This document shows positions 34,510 through 41,736 of a stretch of 64,000 bases of DNA, one piece after another. Numbering within the stretch: position 1 is the stretch's first letter; every line of letters begins with the position of its first letter. The stretch is from a virus. Location: the IMG/VR virus record IMGVR_UViG_3300023112_000008, positions 62,001 through 126,000 of that record. One strand, given 5' to 3'. The notes under the pieces were generated by a model. The model searched no databases. It was not told the origin of the DNA and worked only from the letters and a program-made list of their open reading frames with translations. The position numbers were made by a program, and so were the translations under genes.

Positions 34510-37119
34510 TTGATCACCTACCAAAACGGACGATTTCGCAGTGTTCGACCGGTTGCAGAGGCAATGGCCCTTCTGCAGACTGAAATTGATGAGCTCACTC
34601 CTGATGAGAAAGGAGCTCTCGATCTCCTAATTAAGGACATCGCTGGGAAGCAGGCAAAAGAGATTGCCGATGCTGCCGAGCGCCTTGAGTGGGATTCTGA
34701 TACTGGACCGGCCATCCCAATCCGTCAGTGGGTCAACGACGAATACTACCTCGGCGAGACGGCCCGCACTCTGTGGCCCAGGCTCAAGGAGGACATGATT
34801 GAGTATTTTGAGGGCGACTATGCGGAGTGCATCCTCACTGGGTCGACACGCTGGGGTAAGGATTATTTCAGCACTACAGCCCTAATCCGGATCATCTACG
34901 AGCTTTATTGCCTGAAGCGGCCCACTGACACACTGGGACTTGGTCGTGGTGAGATCATTCACATCGTCCCTATCTCGCATACTAAGGAAGCTGCTCAACG
35001 AGTCGTTTTCCAGGGAATCGTGCGTAAGCTCGCCCTGACCCCATTCTGGAAGGGCCGGTTCGAGGTCACTAAAGAGGAGATTCGCTTCCCAGGTAAGGAC
35101 ATCATCATCATTGGTGGTGGATCTAATGAGGGCGCTGCACTTGGTCTTAATGTGTGGGCCGCACTTATCGATGAGGGCAACTTCATGGGTAAGCAGAAGA
35201 AGGGTCACGTAGCCGCCGGTGGCGGTAAGGACGACAAGTCCGAGTCCATCTACGATTCACTGCGACGTCGTATTCGAGGCACCTACTCGGCCACAGGCCT
35301 TCGTGGTCGTCTGATCATGATTTCATCGAAGAAGTCGATATATGACTTCACCGAGCGAAGACTCCGCGAGGCGATGCGGGAAAACGATACGAGCGTTTTT
35401 GTCCGAGATTACGCCACCTGGGACGTCCGACCAAACGCGTTTATGGGCCAGAAATGGTGGCGTGCAGCCGTTTCTCAGAAGATTGGCCGCGTTCGCGTCC
35501 TTGATGATGGGGAAGAGGTAGAAGACCACGAGATTTGGTTCCGCTTCCCTGATGAGTATCTTCAGGACTTTCTGAACGATCCCGCAGGTGCGGCCCGAGA
35601 CATTGCTGGTATTGCGCTGGAATCGTTCCGTCCGTTCTTCTCGAATCGAGAAGCCATTGACGCAATGATGAAGCCAGAGCGGGCGCACCCATTCCATATC
35701 TACGAGTGGGTCACCAGTAGGGAGATCAAGCCGATCTGGGACAACATGATGATCCGGAACGTGCACGGAGATCCGGTCCCGAGATGTTGCCCAAACGCAC
35801 ACCGACACGTCCACATGGACCTTTCAAAGAACAAGGACGCTACAGGGTTTTGTGTGGGCCACGTTGCCGGAGAGGTCGAAGTCTCGCGCCTGGACCCAGA
35901 GACTCACGAGAAGAGGAAAGAGGACGCCCCTCTAATCCACATTGACTTGTGCCTCCGTATCCTGGCCCCTCATGCGGGAGAGATTGAACATCAACTTGTC
36001 AGATCGTTGATCTACATGCTCCGAGAGGGTGGTCTCCCGATCAAGTCGGTATCTGCGGACCGTTGGATGGGGCTTCCAAACCTCCAGCTCATCGCTAAGC
36101 ACGGATTCAAGACACAGGAGATATCGACCCAGAGAACCCTTGATCCTTACCTGTCTGCACAGGGAGCTCTCTATGAGGGGCGGATTGAGAGCCCTGTTTA
36201 CACCTTCTTGGCGAAGGAGCTCCGAGAGCTTGAGCTGAATTCCCAGGGAACCAAAGTCGATCACCCGCGCACGGGCTGCTTCGCGGGTGACACGAAGGTT
36301 CGCCTCTTGGACGGGAGGGCGATCACGTTTGAGCAGCTAGTGGCTGAGTATGGAGAAGGTCAGAGATTCCACACCTATACGATGCGAGAAGGTGCCGTGT
36401 CTGTCGGAATCGGTTACGCACCACGTCTGACGGCTAAGAACGCGCCTGTAGTGGCGGTCACGTTGGACAACGGCGAGACCGTCAGGTGTACGCCTGACCA
36501 CAGGTTCATGCTCCGAGATGGGAGTTATCGCGAGGCCGGGGAGCTGCAACCCGGCGACTCGTTGATGCCGCTCTACACCAAGTTGTCCACAAAGTCGGCC
36601 CACAAGATGGTCGGTTACGAGCTCTACTTGTGCCCCGGCGATGGTAAGTGGCACTTCACCCATCGGATGGTCGGAAAGTGGAAGTACCCGGGCTACACAG
36701 GCAACCAGCACGGTAATGGACTGATTCACCACGACCGGGGGAAGCTAAACAACGCGCCCGACGCGTTCTGCATCGCGCCCGGTAATCACAAGGTCGTGAG
36801 CGTTGAGCCTAGTGGGACCGCCGATGTCTACGACATTTCAGTCGAAGAGACATCGAACTTCGCTCTTGATGCAGGAATCTTTGTCCACAACTCAAAGGAT
36901 CTGGCCGATGCGTTTGCGGCCGTCTGCTACTTCCTAGCCACGAACTGGAGATCCATTGGAGGGGGCGGCATTTCAATGGGCGCCTCTGTTATCGAGACTC
37001 CAGGCCTGCCAGGCGAGGCGGTTCCTACGTCAGACGGTAATTTCAGGTGGCCAGACGAGCCGCCCCTACCCACTGAGGGCGGGGAAGATTGGACCGGTCT
37101 ACCAACGTGGATCATCTGA
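34510..37119 (+). CDS. terL: Terminase large subunit with intein
   Basis: The product is the ATPase/nuclease that packages DNA into proheads. The 869-residue precursor holds a 205-residue intein (590-794), leaving 664 residues. It shows a Walker A-like GSTRWGKD (111-118, with D instead of S/T after the lysine), Walker B AALIDE (217-222), nuclease motif D437 (HMDLSKNKDATG), and the third nuclease motif SKDLADAFA (795-803) directly after the intein. The listed start is TTG 34510, three bases after the small-subunit stop; ATG 34564 (MALLQTE) is an alternative. Expression is linked to the upstream small subunit. Confidence 0.92.
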   Translation: MITYQNGRFRSVRPVAEAMALLQTEIDELTPDEKGALDLLIKDIAGKQAKEIADAAERLEWDSDTGPAIPIRQWVNDEYYLGETARTLWPRLKEDMIEYFEGDYAECILTGSTRWGKDYFSTTALIRIIYELYCLKRPTDTLGLGRGEIIHIVPISHTKEAAQRVVFQGIVRKLALTPFWKGRFEVTKEEIRFPGKDIIIIGGGSNEGAALGLNVWAALIDEGNFMGKQKKGHVAAGGGKDDKSESIYDSLRRRIRGTYSATGLRGRLIMISSKKSIYDFTERRLREAMRENDTSVFVRDYATWDVRPNAFMGQKWWRAAVSQKIGRVRVLDDGEEVEDHEIWFRFPDEYLQDFLNDPAGAARDIAGIALESFRPFFSNREAIDAMMKPERAHPFHIYEWVTSREIKPIWDNMMIRNVHGDPVPRCCPNAHRHVHMDLSKNKDATGFCVGHVAGEVEVSRLDPETHEKRKEDAPLIHIDLCLRILAPHAGEIEHQLVRSLIYMLREGGLPIKSVSADRWMGLPNLQLIAKHGFKTQEISTQRTLDPYLSAQGALYEGRIESPVYTFLAKELRELELNSQGTKVDHPRTGCFAGDTKVRLLDGRAITFEQLVAEYGEGQRFHTYTMREGAVSVGIGYAPRLTAKNAPVVAVTLDNGETVRCTPDHRFMLRDGSYREAGELQPGDSLMPLYTKLSTKSAHKMVGYELYLCPGDGKWHFTHRMVGKWKYPGYTGNQHGNGLIHHDRGKLNNAPDAFCIAPGNHKVVSVEPSGTADVYDISVEETSNFALDAGIFVHNSKDLADAFAAVCYFLATNWRSIGGGGISMGASVIETPGLPGEAVPTSDGNFRWPDEPPLPTEGGEDWTGLPTWII
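36277..36891 (+). mobile_element. Mini-intein with HNH remnant in the terminase
   Basis: The 205-residue element starts CFAGDTKVRLLDG and has block B TPDH. It ends NFALDAGIFVHN before an extein serine. It is too short for a LAGLIDADG domain, but GLIHHDRGKLNNAPDAF (about residues 150-166 of the intein) resembles an HNH endonuclease. It splits the nuclease domain just before SKD, a site often occupied by inteins in large terminases. Confidence 0.88.
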
Positions 37120-37150
37120 TCACCAGGTCTGGACCTCACCGGTCGACTAT

Positions 37151-37159
37151 TGGTAAAAT
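37151..37159 (+). promoter_or_regulatory. Putative extended -10 promoter, possibly leaderless
   Basis: TGGTAAAAT (hexamer 37154-37159) ends six bases before the ATG at 37166. Transcription would start at or next to the A of the ATG, giving a leaderless message. No -35 is evident. Confidence 0.4.
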
Positions 37160-37165
37160 ACTGGG

Positions 37166-37486
37166 ATGACTTTGCCTAGACGACAACAAGTCAGCGATGC
37201 ACTGCATTTAATCGCAGACAGCATTCAAGAGGCAGATATTCTCTTGCGTGAAGGGATAGTGCACGGCAAGTTTGATGCTCCGAAGCCGAAGCTAAAGGAT
37301 GGCGTCGAACCCCATAAACGTGGAATCATGGACCGCATCGAGCGGCGAGTTCGAGAAAAGGTCACCCCACTATCTCGCAATGTCTTGCGAGCGCGACGTG
37401 AGCGGAAAGCTCGCGACCGTTATCAAACGCTCAAGAACGTCAAGACGCCTCGTAAGGTGCTCGGATCGAGAATCCGTAAGCGATGA
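37166..37486 (+). CDS. Small basic protein downstream of terminase
   Basis: The 106-residue, arginine/lysine-rich helical protein has no recognised family. Its stop codon overlaps the ATG of the NrdR-like gene (ATGA), so the two are coupled. It may be an assembly or DNA-binding factor. Confidence 0.65.
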   Translation: MTLPRRQQVSDALHLIADSIQEADILLREGIVHGKFDAPKPKLKDGVEPHKRGIMDRIERRVREKVTPLSRNVLRARRERKARDRYQTLKNVKTPRKVLGSRIRKR

Positions 37487-37731
37487 AATGCCCTCGGTGT
37501 GAGCATGAGAAGACGTATGTCTTAAAGTCGACAAGACCGTCCCGCAAAGCGGTTGATGTTTGCAAACAGAGAAGGCGTTCATGCGCCAAGTGCAAACGAT
37601 CGTTCATGACGTTTGAAGTTCACGAAGTAGAGTTTGAACGTCTCTGCGCTCTAATTAAGCTAGAAGGCCCGACACGGAGCCCTCTACTAACTAGGACAAC
37701 GGCGTCAGAGCCAGAGTCCAAGAAGTCCTAA
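37483..37731 (+). CDS. NrdR-like zinc ribbon protein
   Basis: The 82-residue protein matches the N-terminal zinc ribbon of the NrdR repressor: MKCPRC (C3, C6), RRRSCAKC (C34, C37) and FMTFEVHEVEF. Full NrdR is about 150 residues and senses dATP through an ATP-cone that is missing here. The zinc ribbon alone would bind NrdR-box DNA. Because the phage also encodes a ribonucleotide reductase, it may interfere with or mimic host control of nucleotide synthesis. It is translationally coupled to the gene before it. Confidence 0.85.
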   Translation: MKCPRCEHEKTYVLKSTRPSRKAVDVCKQRRRSCAKCKRSFMTFEVHEVEFERLCALIKLEGPTRSPLLTRTTASEPESKKS

Positions 37732-37761
37732 TCACCACCAGCAAACAGCTGAGGTAAGCAA

Positions 37762-38682
37762 ATGAGCGTTACTGATACCATCGAGACCCGCATCAAGTCC
37801 TTTAAGGCCTCCTCGTTCTTTACGGCAGGAGACCCTTATAGCTTCAGCGTGAAGCTGAGTGATGAGTTTGCGCTTCCCGGAAAGTACAACCCCCGAGACT
37901 ACCTGGCTCGCCTCGGGCTTGAACTTGAGGGCAAGAATGTCCTAGTTGTCTGCCCAGGCAATTCTGGCCTCTGCATCGAGGCGATCCACGCAGGAGCATC
38001 AACGGTCGTAGGGTTCGAGCCGCGCACGATCTACTTGCGGCCCATGAACACGATCGCTGAGTTCGTTGACGAGCTTGTCGGGACATCGTTTATCCGCAGG
38101 AAGGCAGACGCCGAACTCGTTGAGAAGTTCGATGTGGTCATTTGGGCCGAAGGTGTCGATGACATCCCCCACCCAAGGCAGATATTCAACAAGGTCTTCG
38201 ACGCTATTGCCCCTGGCGGGCAGTTCTGCTTGGAGATTGGTCTCGGGACTCACGGAGAGCTCCCCCTGACCACTAACTGCTGGAAGCCAACCTCCCAGGC
38301 CGTTGTGTCCACCGTTGAGTCCTACGGTGACTTCTCGGTCATTGGGAAGTCTGCGGGCCGCAATCAAACGCGAAAGATATTCACGATCGCCAACAACGAA
38401 AAAATGAAGGTGGAATCCCTGTCCGGTTCGGGGTTCACCACGGTTGAGAGTGTTGAAGATTTCGCTGCAAAGCTCAAGGAGGAGCTGTCCCCTAGCGATA
38501 CCGACATCGACATTACGGTGAGCACCCCCAAGAGGGGCGCCCCGGACACTGGACTGGATTCGGTCTACGATGCGGCTGCCGATGACCAGAAAACGGCTTC
38601 AACGCCCAAGAGTCAGGCCAAAAAGGACAAAGCAGCAGCTGAGGCTGCCATCAAGCCAAAGAATGGCAAGCCTAAGGCATAA
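37762..38682 (+). CDS. SAM-dependent methyltransferase-like protein
   Basis: In the 306-residue protein residues about 55-160 have the Rossmann pattern of class I methyltransferases: VLVVCPGNSGLCIEAIHAGA (motif I), FEP, DVVIWAEGVDDI (post-I/motif IV) and PGGQFCLEIG. A polar, lysine/alanine-rich tail (about 230-306) follows. The target is unknown. DNA, protein or cell-wall modification are possible, and its place among head-tail genes suggests a virion-associated role. It starts at ATG 37762 after a GAGG. Confidence 0.75.
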   Translation: MSVTDTIETRIKSFKASSFFTAGDPYSFSVKLSDEFALPGKYNPRDYLARLGLELEGKNVLVVCPGNSGLCIEAIHAGASTVVGFEPRTIYLRPMNTIAEFVDELVGTSFIRRKADAELVEKFDVVIWAEGVDDIPHPRQIFNKVFDAIAPGGQFCLEIGLGTHGELPLTTNCWKPTSQAVVSTVESYGDFSVIGKSAGRNQTRKIFTIANNEKMKVESLSGSGFTTVESVEDFAAKLKEELSPSDTDIDITVSTPKRGAPDTGLDSVYDAAADDQKTASTPKSQAKKDKAAAEAAIKPKNGKPKA

Positions 38683-38716
38683 AGGTAACTGGCTACGCGC
38701 GACTGATGCTGTCGTG

Positions 38717-38722
38717 TAGAAT
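38717..38722 (+). promoter_or_regulatory. Putative -10 hexamer TAGAAT
   Basis: TAGAAT in GTGTAGAATGC lies 18 bases before the ATG at 38741, in the gap after the methyltransferase-like gene. The hexamer is the same as in the two minus-strand promoters. No clear -35 is present. Confidence 0.35.
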
Positions 38723-38740
38723 GCCTGGACGAGGTGCGGT

Positions 38741-39103
38741 ATGGGTGCAAAGACAATCAAGGTCAACGGTACTTTCCAGGTCTACAATTCTGCTGGAACT
38801 ATCGAGGCGCAGAAGGTCCTCAACGACACACTCCTCGTGTCTGAGGTCACTCAGCACTTTCCAATGGTCATCGCTGGCGGGGCTGTAGATCAGCAAGTAG
38901 GCTTCGGAGGGGTGCAGCTGTGTAAGCGGTTGTTCCTGCGGACCAACTTTCCGGTCATGCTTAAGTTCGATAGTATTGTCGCGCCTGCATTCTCGTTCGG
39001 TCCTGGAGATGGAATCCTGATGTCTGAAAACGGCATCACCGCTCTCTTCGTCACGGCCGGTCCAAATGCAACAGAGCTTGAGGCGATGATCGCCGGTGAC
39101 TAA
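38741..39103 (+). CDS. Small beta-rich virion-type protein
   Basis: The 120-residue protein is rich in V, G and F strands, with one cysteine. Starting IKVNGTFQVYNSAG, it has the look of small head-tail connector or decoration proteins. No family match is recognised. It starts at ATG 38741 after GAGG. Confidence 0.7.
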   Translation: MGAKTIKVNGTFQVYNSAGTIEAQKVLNDTLLVSEVTQHFPMVIAGGAVDQQVGFGGVQLCKRLFLRTNFPVMLKFDSIVAPAFSFGPGDGILMSENGITALFVTAGPNATELEAMIAGD

Positions 39104-39146
39104 CACCACTAGTCGCCCTCAACACAGAAAGTAACGGGAGAATCAG

Positions 39147-39491
39147 ATGCACATCAAAAAGGACGACATCCCGCTCGTTGCAGCGCCGCTGGACGATCTC
39201 TGGATCAAGTTTGACACCCAGTCTCTAGGCGCTGTTATCTGGGTTTCGTCCGTGTCGTCTGGCGCCACGTTCGAAATTTCGAGTGGCGTGACGGCTGAGC
39301 CAGGACTTCTCACGGTTCCAGTTGTGACTACCCTAGGTCAGAAGGGTCTCGTCGCCCTGACAACACTCCCTCTTGGTGCTGGAGACGTTTCGCACCGCTA
39401 CGTGCGAGTGCGCCCTACTGCTGGACAGATATCTGTTTCAGTGGCCGGACCCCTTGGGTTTAGCCACCACATGAAGGTGCTGATCACGTAA
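39147..39491 (+). CDS. Small beta-rich virion-type protein
   Basis: The 114-residue protein has repeated strands (LWIKFDTQSLGAVIWVSSVSSG, LLTVPVVTTLGQKGL) and no cysteine or enzymatic motif. Position between another small protein and the 616-residue glycine-rich gene suggests a small structural component. It starts at ATG 39147 with a GGGAG RBS. Confidence 0.7.
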   Translation: MHIKKDDIPLVAAPLDDLWIKFDTQSLGAVIWVSSVSSGATFEISSGVTAEPGLLTVPVVTTLGQKGLVALTTLPLGAGDVSHRYVRVRPTAGQISVSVAGPLGFSHHMKVLIT

Positions 39492-39501
39492 CCTGGCATC
39501 A

Positions 39502-41352
39502 ATGCCACTGAATAGGTCAGCCCAGATGTCACTACAGCGATCTGCCTTAGTACTACGTGAGTCCGAGAGTATTGCCTGTCGGGCTTATCATCTAGTTGAG
39601 CATCAAGAGCTCGAACTGGAACACGCTCTTTACCGGAGCCCCCTGATTCTCCTTGATGAAGGCTTGGCCGGAGATGCGGCCAGAGGAATCGGAAGAGGAC
39701 TTGGCTGGGCAGGCAAGGGAATTGCCGGAGGGATCGGCAGGGGGATCGGTCACGTAGGCAAAACAGCGTTCGATGCCGGAAGTCACGCCGCTAAGAAGGT
39801 TGCTGGCGGTGTCGCTGATACGGCTGTGAACTTTGCCCGTGGAGCAGCTGGAGGGGGCGATGATAAGGCCAAGGAGACCGCAGCTTACGCCCTTGGCAAT
39901 AGGATGCAGTCGACACAGGTCGGCGGTAAGACCGCAGGAGGTGCTTTGGCCGGTGCTGCAATTGGCTCAGCCATCGCTCCTGGCGTTGGAACGGCCATCG
40001 GCGCTGGTATAGGTGCGGCAGCCCCTCACATCGCCAGTGGGGCAGCAAAAGCTGGTAAGAGCATCGCCGGTGGGGCAGCGGCGGCTGGACGCGGCGCAGC
40101 AAAAGCTGGTAAGTGGGTGCGCCAGAAGTGGCAGGACCGTGGGGGCGGTCCAACCGCAGATGCGCCAACTGGGGACGAACACGGCCCTGTAAGATCAACA
40201 CAGAATGCCCAAGATGCCCCGTTTACAAGGTGGGAAGCAGGTGAAAAGGAAAAAGCAGCCATTAACGCAAGGGCTACTGCTGCTGGTGACGACACACCGA
40301 AACTAGACACGTTTAATATGAATCCGGAAGCCGCCGCCGCCGAGCGCAACCGGACCGCTAAGGCCTCTAAGGCTACGGCTGATGCCTTACAAAAGCAGCA
40401 ATGGACACAAGGTAAGGCGATAGCCAATGCCGGACCTTCCGCCGAATTCGCGGATCAAGCTCGCAAGCAGGCACGACTTGATAAGGTAGCCAAGGCAAAA
40501 GCGGCAGCAGTTCTACCGCCCGATGCTGTACCTAGCATCGGACCCAGCGCACGGGCAGCGGCAGCACCAACGGCAGCACCAACGGCAGCACCAACGGCAG
40601 CGCCAACACCAGCAGCTTCTGATGCCAGTGCGATGAGCCAGGCCTACGCCCAGGGCGCCCAGACTCAGAGGGCGCCATTCTCCTACCCAGAAGGCGCCAA
40701 GCCTGAGGTCAAGCCTGAGGTCGAGCTGACCCCACAACAAAAGAACGACCAGGCCTCTGCTGATTTTGCAAATCAGCAAAACATTAACAGGAGAAATACT
40801 CAGCAGACTAATCAGCCAACATCCAACATCCCGAGTAACCTTAAAGGTGGGGGAGCGCCAGTTGCTGCCCAAGGCCAGCAACTTCCAAGTAATCTTGGAG
40901 GAGGAGCAGCGCCAGTCGCCAGTAACCCAGAAGCCAACCCTCTCGGTGACCCTACTGGAGATGGTGAGCAGATAGACCTTCACGACACACCACCGCACGC
41001 AGCAGCGCCTCCAGGTGGTGCTGCCCAGGCTATTCCGAATATCGGAGGAAAGAGGGAAAAGTCAGCTGGCGGTGGCGGTGGTAATGCTGATGACGCGGCC
41101 AGTTTAATGCCAGGCGTCGAAAACGCTGGCGACGATGATGATCCAACAAGCTGCAACAAACAAGCTGATGGCTCCACAAAGTGCTACAACCGAAGCCTGT
41201 CGAAGAAGGGCTTGAAGGGTAACGTAGGGCGCAAGCCATCAGGAAAAACAGCAACGGCAACACCGACAGCATCGGTTAATGCGCTGATCGACTCCTTCGA
41301 TTACTCACGAACCTTCAGAGCTAGGACCTGCCGGTTCAAGCTGCTAGCCTAG
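39502..41352 (+). CDS. Glycine-rich protein with glycine-zipper segment
   Basis: In the 616-residue protein residues about 55-115 are glycine/alanine-rich with RGIGRGLG motifs. A hydrophobic glycine-zipper block (about 145-175, ALAGAAIGSAIAPGVGTAIG) could insert in a membrane or oligomerise. A perfect 12-base repeat encodes AAPT units (about 353-369). The rest is disordered, rich in A, Q, P and G. Such proteins are candidates for internal virion proteins that help DNA cross the envelope, but this is inference. The start could also be ATG 39526. Its last bases overlap the convergent gene. Confidence 0.75.
   Translation: MPLNRSAQMSLQRSALVLRESESIACRAYHLVEHQELELEHALYRSPLILLDEGLAGDAARGIGRGLGWAGKGIAGGIGRGIGHVGKTAFDAGSHAAKKVAGGVADTAVNFARGAAGGGDDKAKETAAYALGNRMQSTQVGGKTAGGALAGAAIGSAIAPGVGTAIGAGIGAAAPHIASGAAKAGKSIAGGAAAAGRGAAKAGKWVRQKWQDRGGGPTADAPTGDEHGPVRSTQNAQDAPFTRWEAGEKEKAAINARATAAGDDTPKLDTFNMNPEAAAAERNRTAKASKATADALQKQQWTQGKAIANAGPSAEFADQARKQARLDKVAKAKAAAVLPPDAVPSIGPSARAAAAPTAAPTAAPTAAPTPAASDASAMSQAYAQGAQTQRAPFSYPEGAKPEVKPEVELTPQQKNDQASADFANQQNINRRNTQQTNQPTSNIPSNLKGGGAPVAAQGQQLPSNLGGGAAPVASNPEANPLGDPTGDGEQIDLHDTPPHAAAPPGGAAQAIPNIGGKREKSAGGGGGNADDAASLMPGVENAGDDDDPTSCNKQADGSTKCYNRSLSKKGLKGNVGRKPSGKTATATPTASVNALIDSFDYSRTFRARTCRFKLLA
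40561..40608 (+). repeat. Four tandem 12-base repeats (AAPT)
   Basis: GCAGCACCAACG occurs three times in a row, with a fourth copy GCAGCGCCAACA. It encodes repeated A-A-P-T in the disordered part of the 616-residue protein. Confidence 0.9.
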
Positions 41353-41718
41353 GATACCTGGGATATCTAGCCCTTCACTCTTAGCCAGCTTCTTAGCGAT
41401 GTCGAGGAGTCCGTTCCCGACGCCTGGTTGCACGCTGCGCAGCTTGTCGATCTCTGCGTCGAGGTCGAGGCCTTCGTACTTGGCGAGCTTCCTCAGCACT
41501 ACGAGGAAGTCCTCTACGCACTTGTCCGGGTCTAGCTTTCCAGTCCGGTAGACCACCTTTGATGCGGTCTCTCTAGTAGTTGCTAGAGCTTGGGCCGCAT
41601 TTAGGATCTCCTGAGCCATCGGATGATCCCTAGGGATACTTAGACTGATGGGTGCGGTCGGCTGGCCTGTTGGCGGATTAGACAGCCCACCGAGTAAACC
41701 GAGTAGATCACCAAGCAC
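41344..41718 (-). CDS. Small alpha-helical protein at the end of the tail operon
   Basis: The 124-residue protein starts at GTG 41718 after a good GGAGAG RBS. Its N-terminus is leucine/glycine-rich (GDLLGLLGGLSNPP). The rest is helical (AQEILNAAQALATTRETAS, EDFLVVLRKLAKYEG) with one cysteine. It is the last gene of the minus-strand tail module, overlapping the end of the plus-strand gene by nine bases. Function unknown. Confidence 0.65.
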   Translation of the reverse strand: MLGDLLGLLGGLSNPPTGQPTAPISLSIPRDHPMAQEILNAAQALATTRETASKVVYRTGKLDPDKCVEDFLVVLRKLAKYEGLDLDAEIDKLRSVQPGVGNGLLDIAKKLAKSEGLDIPGILG

Positions 41719-41736
41719 TTTGTCACTCTCCGATTA

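Noticed and set aside
40561-40608. CRISPR-like short repeats
   Set aside because: The repeats are contiguous, 12 bases, in frame and encode AAPT; there are no spacers.
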